Source: Treponema sp. UBA4319 (lineage in GTDB: Bacteria > Spirochaetota > Spirochaetia > Treponematales > Treponemataceae). From it: DNA of 59,414 bases. The notes below the pieces were generated by a model that did not search any database, was not told the DNA's origin, and was given only the letters and a program-made list of their open reading frames with translations. Location of the stretch: contig DGUD01000212.1 of the NCBI GenBank assembly GCA_002393865.1, positions 1-59,414 on the forward strand, read 5' to 3'. Within the stretch, counting starts at the first letter, position 1, and every line of letters starts with the position of its first letter. A program made the position numbers and the translations under genes. This document shows, piece by piece, positions 34,669 through 42,800 of this stretch.

Positions 34669-35547
34669 CTATTCTTGCAAAGCCCCATTTACGTTACGCA
34701 GGCCGTCAAACAGACCTCTGCACCAGTAGCAGAGGCTTTGTCCTTTCTCGTTCAGGTATAGGAGCCTTGCCAGCAGGCGGCTTACAGACTCTTTTATGAG
34801 GATGATTTTGCCCTGGAGCGGTACATACGATGCCCGCAGGAGCTTTACCACCTCCCGCAGCTGGTAATACAGGCGTACAGGGCTGTGGTAGGTAATCTGC
34901 ATCCGTTTGTTTTTTAGCGCGTAGTAGAACGGCACGGAGCCTTTCCCTAAGCGATGCTGCATCCGGGCGTTCCTGCTGACGAAATTCTCAAAGCCGGCCC
35001 GCAGCAGCCTCCAGCCTAAATCCAGATCCGCATAATCAAGAAAAATCCGCTCGTTCCAGAAGCCGACCGCCTGAAGCGTTTTGTAACGGGTCAGCGAGGA
35101 CGATGTGATTGTTGCCGGTACGGTAAAGCAGTTGTGCCCGACCTCTTTGCTGCCGTCCCATAGTCCGCAGAGAAGCCCGCTGTTTGTGTCAAAGAAGACC
35201 GGGCCGAGGCATCCTACCCTGTGCGTATGCTCAAGCATCTCAAAATCCTTTACAAGCGTTGCCACGTGTTCGTTTCCTATACGTGTGTCCTGATCGAAGA
35301 AAATCAGGAAATCGCTTGCCGTGCATTCCGGGGAATGGAGATGCCGGTTGAACGCCGCCGAGAGACCGAGGTTTTTCCTGTTCGGGGAATATCTGAGGCC
35401 TGAAATGCCGGAGAACAGGGCGGCGTTGTCCTTTGCCGGGGTATTGTCGATGAGGATTGCCATTGAGACTTGCCGTGCGATGCTCCGGATGTTTTCTACG
35501 GTGCCTGAATCCGGGTACCAGAGTGTTATAAGGGCAATGATAGTCAT
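34669..35547 (-). CDS. GT2 glycosyltransferase (rhamnosyltransferase-like)
   Basis: 292 residues, GT2 fold. IIALITLWYPDSGTVENI, NRKNLGLSAAFNRHL, FLIFFDQDTRIGNEHV (DQDT, about 92-95) and the catalytic FLDYADLDLGWRLLRAG near 180 are typical of COG1216 rhamnosyltransferases. It is the first gene of the operon; start ATG 35547 has GGGAG upstream, inside the operator region's downstream flank. A longer frame begins at 35574 but lies in the palindrome. Confidence 0.85.
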   Translation of the reverse strand: MTIIALITLWYPDSGTVENIRSIARQVSMAILIDNTPAKDNAALFSGISGLRYSPNRKNLGLSAAFNRHLHSPECTASDFLIFFDQDTRIGNEHVATLVKDFEMLEHTHRVGCLGPVFFDTNSGLLCGLWDGSKEVGHNCFTVPATITSSSLTRYKTLQAVGFWNERIFLDYADLDLGWRLLRAGFENFVSRNARMQHRLGKGSVPFYYALKNKRMQITYHSPVRLYYQLREVVKLLRASYVPLQGKIILIKESVSRLLARLLYLNEKGQSLCYWCRGLFDGLRNVNGALQE

Positions 35548-35569
35548 CTGCAAAATCTCCCGTGGATAC

Positions 35570-35650
35570 AACACTTCAATTGAAGTGTTATGTTGGTATT
35601 ATAACACTCTAATTGAGTTGTTGCAAGAGGTTTGTACTTCAATTGAAGTA
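35570..35650. repeat. Three related palindromic operators in the divergent promoter region
   Basis: P1 35570-35589 is a perfect 20-bp palindrome, AACACTTCAATTGAAGTGTT. P2 35603-35622 is an imperfect copy (AACACTCTAATTGAGTTGTT). P3 35635-35650 is a perfect 16-bp palindrome TACTTCAATTGAAGTA. P1 and P3 share TACTTCAATTGAAGT-like cores and their centres are 63 bp apart, six helical turns; P2 lies about half-way. They are the obvious binding sites for the adjacent XRE protein. Confidence 0.85.
35598..35626 (-). promoter_or_regulatory. Promoter of the glycan operon, overlapped by operator P2
   Basis: On the minus strand TTGCAA (-35, 35621-35626), a 17-base spacer and TATAAT (-10, 35598-35603). P2 occupies the spacer, P1 lies from about +2 to +21, and P3 just upstream of the -35. 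That layout predicts repression by occlusion, possibly with cooperative looping. Confidence 0.75.
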
Positions 35651-35660
35651 TTATCTAGTC

Positions 35661-35993
35661 ATGGGAAGCACTTTTAAGGAAAACCTGAAGAATTTGCTGA
35701 AATATGAAGATATAACAGTGAAGGAGCTGGCTTACATGACAGGCATATCAAAAAGGTCGATAGAAAACTATCTCAATGCCCGCTCCTCCATGCCTCCTGC
35801 TGATTATGCATGCCGTATTGCCCAGTCTCTGAATACGACTGTGGAGAAACTGCTCGGCATGGCCTGTCCGGCGGAGGTGCTTCCGAACGATACGATACGC
35901 TTCCTTTCCTTGCTTGACGCTATTCCTGAAGATGATAAATCTGCGCTGCTGAAGATAATGCAGTCGCTTGCCACCAGGGGCTCCCGGCCATAG
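35661..35993 (+). CDS. XRE/Cro-CI helix-turn-helix regulator
   Basis: 110 residues. An N-terminal helix-turn-helix (about 5-60): ITVKELAYMTGISKRSIENYL then ADYACRIAQSLNTTVEKLLGM. The C-terminus (about 75-105) is short and helical, probably a dimerisation segment. It is divergent from the 16-kb glycan operon with three palindromes between them, so it is a good candidate for its repressor and for self-control. No Shine-Dalgarno precedes ATG 35661; TATTAT at 35649-35654 lies 6 bases upstream, so it may be leaderless. Confidence 0.85.
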   Translation: MGSTFKENLKNLLKYEDITVKELAYMTGISKRSIENYLNARSSMPPADYACRIAQSLNTTVEKLLGMACPAEVLPNDTIRFLSLLDAIPEDDKSALLKIMQSLATRGSRP

Positions 35994-36057
35994 GGGGAGC
36001 GGCTCCCGGGCTGTGCAGCCCGAAAGCTTTCGTGATGGTGCGGGCGGCTTTTGCTGC

Positions 36058-37242
36058 CTAATGCCGGAAGGTTCCGGCGACTTTGCGGACGGCTGCGAGG
36101 AGCTCGTGCATGGCCTGCTCGGTGGTGCTGTCGCCAAAGCTGAACCTGACGGCGCTCTCTTTTTCTTTGGCGCTGATGCCCATGCTGTCAAGGATGGGGC
36201 GGGACTGCTTGCCGGCCGAGCATGCGCTGCCGGTGGATATATAGTAGCCTTCGGAGCTGAGCGCGCGTTCCATTACCTGTCCGGGGATGCCGGGGAATGC
36301 CGCCTGCACGACCCATGGTGAGAATCGGCCGTCATATCCGGCATTCCCTTCGCCCCGGCAATGGGGGAGGAGCACGCAGCCCGGCGTCTCCTTGAGCCCG
36401 GCGATGAAATCTGCCGTGTAGCGCTGCTGTGCGGCAAAGCGTTCCTGCGCGCGGGGATTCCTGCTGGAGATGTAGTATTTTTCAAGGCAGGCAGCACATG
36501 CGGTGGCACCGAAGAGGTTCTCGGTGCCGCTCCGGATGTTCTTTTCCTGTCCGCCGCCCCTGAGGAACGAGGTGAGGTTCCGCGAGAGGTAGAGCAGTCC
36601 GATTCCGCGGGGGCCACGGATTTTGTGGGCGCTGAATGCCGCGGAGTCGATGCCGCTGTGCGTCAGGTCAAGGGGGATTTTTCCTGCCGCCTGCACGCAG
36701 TCAACGTGGAAGAAGGGGCGCCGTTTGCCCTGCGTCGCCCGGCAGAGCGCGTCCGCGATGTCGTAGACCGGCTGCACTGCGCCAGTCTCGTTGTTCACGG
36801 CCATGATGCTGACAAAGGCCGTATCGTCCTGCAGCTGCGAGACGATGGCTTCTGCGGATACAAAGCCGTCTTTGCCGGGATTGACGGTGATGACTTTCCA
36901 GCCGCAGCTACCAATCATCTTTGCCATCTCGCGCATGGCCGGGTGCTCGATGGCGCTCAGCAGGATGCTGCCCTTCTGTGGGCGTGAGAGCACCGACAGC
37001 AGCGGGATGTGGTCGCTTTCTGTGCCGCCTGACGTAAAGCAGAGCTTTTCTGCGGGGACTCCCAGCGCTGCGGCTGCGCGGCTGCGGGCTGCTTCCAGCG
37101 CCTTTTTGGCGTCGCAGCCGGCGGCATGGATGCTGGAGGGGTTGCCCCAGTGCTCGATAGAGACGGCGAGCGCCTCTTTCAGTATGTCTTCGTCTCCGGG
37201 AGCCGTCGCAGCCCAGTCAAAATAATGTTCGTAGGAAAGCAT
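36058..37242 (-). CDS. Cysteine desulfurase (NifS/IscS family)
   Basis: 394 residues, class V PLP aminotransferase fold. TSGGTESDHIPL binds PLP phosphate, FHVDCVQAAGKIPLD, SAHKIRGPRGIGLL has the PLP lysine, and the mobile-loop nucleophile is in STGSACSAGK. All key residues are present. It removes sulfur from cysteine for Fe-S clusters and thio-modified tRNA, as needed by MtaB at 1108-2577. It is 9 bases after aroB and converges with the XRE gene; the 64-base gap contains short GC-rich stems and no clear terminator. Confidence 0.88.
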   Translation of the reverse strand: MLSYEHYFDWAATAPGDEDILKEALAVSIEHWGNPSSIHAAGCDAKKALEAARSRAAAALGVPAEKLCFTSGGTESDHIPLLSVLSRPQKGSILLSAIEHPAMREMAKMIGSCGWKVITVNPGKDGFVSAEAIVSQLQDDTAFVSIMAVNNETGAVQPVYDIADALCRATQGKRRPFFHVDCVQAAGKIPLDLTHSGIDSAAFSAHKIRGPRGIGLLYLSRNLTSFLRGGGQEKNIRSGTENLFGATACAACLEKYYISSRNPRAQERFAAQQRYTADFIAGLKETPGCVLLPHCRGEGNAGYDGRFSPWVVQAAFPGIPGQVMERALSSEGYYISTGSACSAGKQSRPILDSMGISAKEKESAVRFSFGDSTTEQAMHELLAAVRKVAGTFRH

Positions 37243-37251
37243 GCCTGCCTC

Positions 37252-38376
37252 TTATGCCCTGAGCACTGCGCGTATGTCTGATTCGTCCGTTTCCCTGATG
37301 AGCGTCTTGCAGTAGCCTTGCTGCACTATGACGCGTATGCCGCTGGCGGACAGGTTCTTCTTGTCCTTGCGCATGGCATTCAGCAGGCGTTCCTCTGCGT
37401 CCTGCTGCCCGGCAAGCGCCCTTGGTACGGGGGCTGTGTCATAAGCGTAGGAATCAAGCAGCTCCTGCACCTCTGCCGCGTAGCTTTCCGGGCAGATGCC
37501 GAGCCGCGCGGAGAGTGCCGCTGCCCTAGCCATGCCCCATGCGACGCCTTCCCCGTGCGTCACGGTGCCGAGCCCGGCCACTGATTCCAGCGCATGCCCG
37601 AAGGTGTGGCCGAGGTTGAGGAATGCGCGCTCCCCATGCTCCCGCAAATCTTTGTGCACGACCTTGGCCTTTGCCTCCGCGCAGGTGCCGATGATGCGGG
37701 CGAGCACCGCGCTGTCCCTGCTGCGCACGGCATCCTTGTTGTCGCGGAGGAGGGCGCAGAGCTCTTCCGAGAAGAGCAGCGCGGTCTTTATTGCCTCCGC
37801 AAGCCCGGAGAGGAATTCCCGTTCCGGCAGGGAAAGCACGAAGTCGCTCCAGATGTGCACGTTCCGCGCGGGATAGAATGTCCCTATCATGTTCTTGTAG
37901 CTCTCGAAATCGCAGCCGGTTTTGCCGCCGATGGCAGCGTCAACGTCGGCAAGCAGCGTCGTGGGCACCAGCTCACACTGGACGCCCCGCTTGAATATGG
38001 ACGCGGCGAAGGCTGTCATGTCGCAGATGACGCCGCCCCCGATTCCTACGAAGAGCGCGTTCCTGTTGAGGTTATGCTCCAGTGCAGTCCGCACAATCTG
38101 CAGCACGCTGTCTATTGTCTTGCAGCTTTCGCCTGAGCCGAGCACGACGAGAATATCCTTTGAGCCGGCTGCCTTGCAGCGGGCTACAAGCTGTCGCATG
38201 CAGGGGAGTGAGACAACGGTGCTGTCCGTGACGAAGAGCCGGGGCGTATCGCTGCCCTGCGCAAAGAGCGCGTCCGGGGCAGGCGTTCCCTGATAGCATA
38301 TAATGCCTGTGCCTGAAAAACCGGAATCCTCAGGAAAGCTGAGCGTGAAAGATGAGCTGACTGCTGTGTGTTCCAT
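37252..38376 (-). CDS. aroB: 3-dehydroquinate synthase
   Basis: 374 residues. NAD-binding GGGVICDMTAFAASIFKRGV (about 105-125), LVPTTLLADVDAAIGGKTG (about 137-155), and the metal-binding ligands in LNLGHTFGHALES and GEGVAWGM. It cyclises DAHP to 3-dehydroquinate in the shikimate pathway. A sugar-AroB relative (DOI synthase) is possible but the motif order matches AroB. The start is only 9 bases from the preceding gene's stop, so the minus-strand block 36-39.8 kb may be one operon. Confidence 0.88.
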   Translation of the reverse strand: MEHTAVSSSFTLSFPEDSGFSGTGIICYQGTPAPDALFAQGSDTPRLFVTDSTVVSLPCMRQLVARCKAAGSKDILVVLGSGESCKTIDSVLQIVRTALEHNLNRNALFVGIGGGVICDMTAFAASIFKRGVQCELVPTTLLADVDAAIGGKTGCDFESYKNMIGTFYPARNVHIWSDFVLSLPEREFLSGLAEAIKTALLFSEELCALLRDNKDAVRSRDSAVLARIIGTCAEAKAKVVHKDLREHGERAFLNLGHTFGHALESVAGLGTVTHGEGVAWGMARAAALSARLGICPESYAAEVQELLDSYAYDTAPVPRALAGQQDAEERLLNAMRKDKKNLSASGIRVIVQQGYCKTLIRETDESDIRAVLRA

Positions 38377-38385
38377 GCCGCTATT

Positions 38386-39018
38386 CTAATATGTTTTGTC
38401 TTTCATTGCAACGAGGTCGGCGATAACTTTTTCCACGCGGGAAAGCTCCCGCTCAAGCGTTTTCTGGTAGTCAAGCTCTCCGGTGCATACGCGCTCGCGC
38501 TCATCCTCCCAGTTCTGCTGGTCAGTTATATAGAGGAAATTGAACTGCGATACGTTTGCCTTCTCTGCCCAGAGCTTTGCCTCCCGCCAGTAGTAGAATC
38601 CTGCCTCGTAGCAGGATTTCGCCTTCTCCAGATTGCGCAGGTATTCGTCCTTCCACGGGGCATCGTAGAAATACGCGGCCTGCTTGTCGTATATCCTGCC
38701 GAGCCGCAGGTGCTGCTCGATGAGTTTCAGGTTTAAATGCATCTGAAAAAGATAGCGGTATTTTTCCCACTGCGGCTTTGTCTCCACTTTGGACATCGCA
38801 TAGAGCGGGTTGGCGAAATCGGCCTTGACCGCCTGCTCCAGCCAGTAGATGTTCTCGATGCAGTCGTCGGGGTACTGGGCGTAGTGCACGTGGTAAAGCT
38901 TGTAGAAATCTTCCTTATATTTGCAGACGTAGGCGTCCGCGTGCTGCGGGGCGCAGAATGCCAGCGCGCATGCAAGCACGAGCAGCCGCCCTGCCTTTTT
39001 GAAAAAAGCCTTGTTCAC
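38386..39018 (-). CDS. Exported hypothetical protein
   Basis: About 210 residues from GTG 39018, beginning with a signal peptide-like stretch (AGRLLVLACALAFCAPQHADA). The rest is helical and rich in Tyr, Trp, Lys and Glu (for example EKYRYLFQMHLNLKLIEQHL, CYEAGFYYWREAKLW), suggesting a helical-repeat fold. I know no family. The start is uncertain: the frame is open to 39225, but that region includes a repeat and no better ribosome site; GTG 39018 places the signal peptide at the N-terminus. Confidence 0.6.
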   Translation of the reverse strand: MNKAFFKKAGRLLVLACALAFCAPQHADAYVCKYKEDFYKLYHVHYAQYPDDCIENIYWLEQAVKADFANPLYAMSKVETKPQWEKYRYLFQMHLNLKLIEQHLRLGRIYDKQAAYFYDAPWKDEYLRNLEKAKSCYEAGFYYWREAKLWAEKANVSQFNFLYITDQQNWEDERERVCTGELDYQKTLERELSRVEKVIADLVAMKDKTY

Positions 39019-39062
39019 CCTCTCATTATCGGCAGTCGGGCTGAAAAAAATGAGGGAGCCGC

Positions 39063-39096
39063 TCTCAAAAGCCTGCATGGCCGTTTGAGACCGGCT
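39063..39096. repeat. TCAAAAG-type palindromic element, copy C
   Basis: TCTCAAAAGCC, spacer, GTTTGAGACCGGCT on the plus strand. It resembles copies near 47004-47034 and 58318-58348: inner CAAAAG/CTTTTG or GTTTGAG arms followed by GGCT. Confidence 0.5.
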
Positions 39097-39124
39097 CGGC
39101 GGAGGAGATGTTGGCTGGTGCCCC

Positions 39125-39790
39125 TCAGCATTCCGTGCCGGGCTGCGGCGCAGGCTCGGCCTGCCGGGCTTCGATTTCCTTCCATATAATAGCAGCGGTC
39201 TCTTCGATGGAACGGGTCGCGTCAAGCTCTATGGTCTTCATGCCGCTCCCGGCGAATTCCCCGATTGCGCGCCGGTATTCCTGCACCGTCCGCTCAAGGA
39301 AGGGCTGCTTCTCGTAGATTTCCTGCACGCCGCGTCCCTGTATGCGGGCGAGCGCGGTTTCCGGCGCAATAGCAAAGTAGAAGAGCAGCGAGGGGAGGGG
39401 GAATGCGCTGTTGAGCCTGCGGGGAAGCTCCGGGTTGCAGCCGATGCTCTGGTAGGCGAGGCTGGAAAAGAGATAGCGGTCGCTTACTACCGTGTGCCCT
39501 TGTGCGCAGGCTTCCCTGATGCCTGTTATGAGATGTCGGTCGCCGTCCGTCACGAGGCTTCCGTTCACGTGCTCGTTTCTGTCGGCCGCAAAGAGATAGG
39601 CCGCGGTCTCGTTGCTGACGGGGACGTCGCCGCGCAGCATCTGCCGGAGAAATGTGCCGGTGGCAGCGGAGCTTGGTTCCGCCGTAAAGAGAAAGCGCCC
39701 GGTTCCCTGCCGCTTTCTGAGCAGCGTAAGCTGGGTGGAGGTTCCCGAACCGTCAATTCCTTCAAAAACAATAAAATTTCGCAAAATCAT
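39125..39790 (-). CDS. tmk: Thymidylate kinase
   Basis: 221 residues. P-loop FEGIDGSGTSTQ (about 8-19), the DRY-type motif VVSDRYLFSSLAYQ (about 101-114), and a lid region LARIQGRGVQEIYEKQPFLERT. It phosphorylates dTMP to dTDP, supplying dTTP for DNA and dTDP-sugars for the glycan operon. Start ATG 39790 is divergent from tamB, with an AT-rich 80-base gap. Confidence 0.88.
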   Translation of the reverse strand: MILRNFIVFEGIDGSGTSTQLTLLRKRQGTGRFLFTAEPSSAATGTFLRQMLRGDVPVSNETAAYLFAADRNEHVNGSLVTDGDRHLITGIREACAQGHTVVSDRYLFSSLAYQSIGCNPELPRRLNSAFPLPSLLFYFAIAPETALARIQGRGVQEIYEKQPFLERTVQEYRRAIGEFAGSGMKTIELDATRSIEETAAIIWKEIEARQAEPAPQPGTEC

Positions 39791-39870
39791 GAAACCCTTC
39801 TATTTTTTGTTTATTTTTGGTAATATAGGGGGTGCGGGCAAAGACCCCCCTCTTCTTAATTTACGGCGTA

Positions 39871-42800
39871 ATGAAATCAAAACTTGTCAAAACTGTTGCG
39901 GGATTTTTTATGTTCCTCATTATCCTGACCGCAAGCGTCTGGTTCATGCGCCCGGTCTATACGGCTGTTGACAAGCTCATGCACGACGTGGAGGACAGGT
40001 ATGTGCGGGAGCTGGCCGACGCCACCGGCCTGACGGTCTCCTACAAGTCGCTGTCGCCTTCGTTCCTGTCCGGCATCCGCGTCAATACCATTGTCGTCTC
40101 CGATGCCGGAACGCAGGAGCCGCTGCTGACTATCCGCAAGGCTGTGTTCCGCTATAATATTTTCCGCCTGTTAAGGAAGGATTTTGACAACGCCTTTACC
40201 AAGCTGGTCATCACCGACGTGACCTTTGACGCGGACAAGGAGAAGTGCCTTGCGGTCATGCAGAAAATCCGGGCGTTTACGGAACGGCGGCGGGCAGCAG
40301 GCGCCGCGACGGAAGGGGCTGCGGGAGGCCGCGTACCAGATGCTGCCGGGGGGGAGCAGCTGAGCGTGGACGGCAAGACTATCCCGCTCTTTTTGCTGCC
40401 CTTTGACGTGCAGGTGCGCAATATCAGGATACGCTATGCGGACGGAAAACGGCGGATAGCCGTGCTGGTGCGCAAGCTGCAGCTGAAGGAGGAGAACCGC
40501 GATGCGGTTGCCTTTACCGCAAGCTCCGGCTCGCTTGAGCTGATGCCGCTGTCTTCCGGCAAGGTCTTTGGCGTCCGGCTTGCCTTTGGGGGAAAGCTGC
40601 TGTCTGGCATTGAGGGCAGCTCCCTTATCCTGTCGCTCGACCAGCTGCCGAAGGCCACGTATTCCCTGCAGCGCACCCAGTTCCTTGTCCGCTATGACGG
40701 GGGCTGCCTGGTGGCACGCTCCACGCAGCGGGCTTTGCCGTATACGCTTTCTGCCATGTACAAGCCATCCTCCGGTGACTTTGCCGCCGATGTCCAGACA
40801 GATGGCCTGCGGGTATTCTCTGCCGTGCAGGTGCCGCTGGACAACAATCTGCTGCGCAAGGCTGCCGAGCTGAGCGTCTCGCTGTCGGGGAGTATCGCTG
40901 GCAGCAGCAGGACAAAGGAATTCCGCTGGCAGGGGGAGGGCGGCATCCTTGTTCCGGCAAGCATCATCGACGGCGGCGAGGACATCAGCTTTGCTGCCAG
41001 CGGGACAGAGCGCCTCGTTTCTGTCAGCTCCCTGGCGGCGCGGGGAAAAATGCTCGCCGCGACCCTTTCCGGCACCTACGATATTCCGGGGCGCAGGCCG
41101 GAAGCCTCGCTGCACGTGGCGCATTTCCTGCTCCCCAACGGGAATTCTCTTGTCTTTGACGCCCGCGTCGTCTCCGAGAACGGCTCCGTCCGCGCTTTTT
41201 TGCCGGAACTGAACCTGGGCGGCGAGCGGCTGCTGGGGGTGGAGGCGTCGGTCGATCCCTTCAGAAAGCCGATGCCCTTTACGCTGTCCTTTTCCGATGC
41301 GTCACACCAGTCCTACGGGAAGAGCGCCGTAGTGCGCGCCTCCGGGGAATTTATGCCGGGCGCCGCCCGTACGCTGAGCGCAAAGGCTTCCGTGGATAGT
41401 CTTTTTCTTGACTCCGCTGCCCGCGCCGCCGCTTTTTTTGTAAAGGCGCCGCTGCAGGAAAAAATACGCTCCAAGCTGGAGCTCCTGTCCCGCTATGTCA
41501 CCGATGATGTGTTTTCATTTTCAACTGATTTCAATCATTTTACCTTCCAGGTTCCTTCCGCGCGCTTCGCGAATCCTGCCGAGGAGCGCCAGTCGCTCGC
41601 GCTGTCATTTTCCGGCAGCGACAGCTTCCTTATCGTGAACGACTGTCGCCTGCTGTACAACAAGCTGGATGTGCAGGCGGCCTTTGACGCCGAGCTTTCG
41701 CCCGAAGACCGGCAGGCCGCGTTCAATGCCGATTGCTCGGTGAACGGTGTCCCCTACCAGCTCAACGGGGCATATACCGCGGGCCGCTGGCTGACGGTGA
41801 CGGGCTCGTATGGCCTCGATGTTCTTGTCAACCTTGAGAAAGGCTTTAAAGGGAACGCGAAATTCAGCTCTCTTCCCCTTGCCTTTGAGCCCTACGAGCT
41901 GTCGCTGTCGCTTGAGACCGCGTTTGACTTCCAGAATCTCTCTGACTACCGCTTTGACATCAGCAGCCTCCAGTGCGAGCTGCTGAAGGGGCGTATCGGT
42001 ATTGAGCCCCGCCTTTCCGTGATGGGCACGGTGAGCAATACGGGCTTTATCATGGACACCGTCCTGTACAGCGACCGCAATTCTACGCTTGCCGGGGACG
42101 GCTACGTCCTGTGGAACGTGAACGGCGGCATATTCGATTCCGTGACGCTGCTGCTGAAGGGCGGCAACGAGCTGAGCGGCGAGCGCTTTTCCCTTGAGGG
42201 CGGCTTTACCAACCCGCTGCATGCGCCGCTGACGCGCGAGCATCTGGAGAAGGACTGCTACTTCACGGCGCAGCTGGACATCCATTCCTTCCCCATGTCG
42301 CGCCTGCTCAAGCACCAGTATGCGGACGACACGTTTACCGGCACACTGACCGCCAGCGGCACGGCGGAGAACCCCTATATCTCCGTCAGCGTGCAGAATG
42401 TCTCCGCGCAGTCCGGCGCCCGTCCGGTGATAGCGAGCGGCAAGGCCGAGCTGCTGGAGGGCGCTGCGACCATATCCGAGCTGAACATAGAGTGGGGAAG
42501 CATCCATGTCGGCGACGTGAAGGCCGCCCTTGACCTGAAGTCGTTCACCGGGGAGGCCTCGGCGGGCGTCAAGGTTGCCTTTATCGCACGTAAAATCGTT
42601 GATATTCCCTTAAAAGTTAAAATCCTCCCAGCCGGCACGCAGCCGGAGGACAGGAAGATTCTATCCATCCCCGACGCTTTTGATGTTGTGCTTGATTCCA
42701 CTGTGACGGCGGACGGGCTTATCAACGGCAGCATCCCTGTGCATGCCGGGCTGCAGCGGCGGGGGGACACGCTCTATTTTGCCTCGGAGGGGCTGGGCGC

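Noticed and set aside
39832..39870. Earlier GTG start for tamB
   Set aside because: A -10-like TAATAT lies 5 bases before it, but the product would place 13 extra residues before the signal anchor; not excluded, only less likely.
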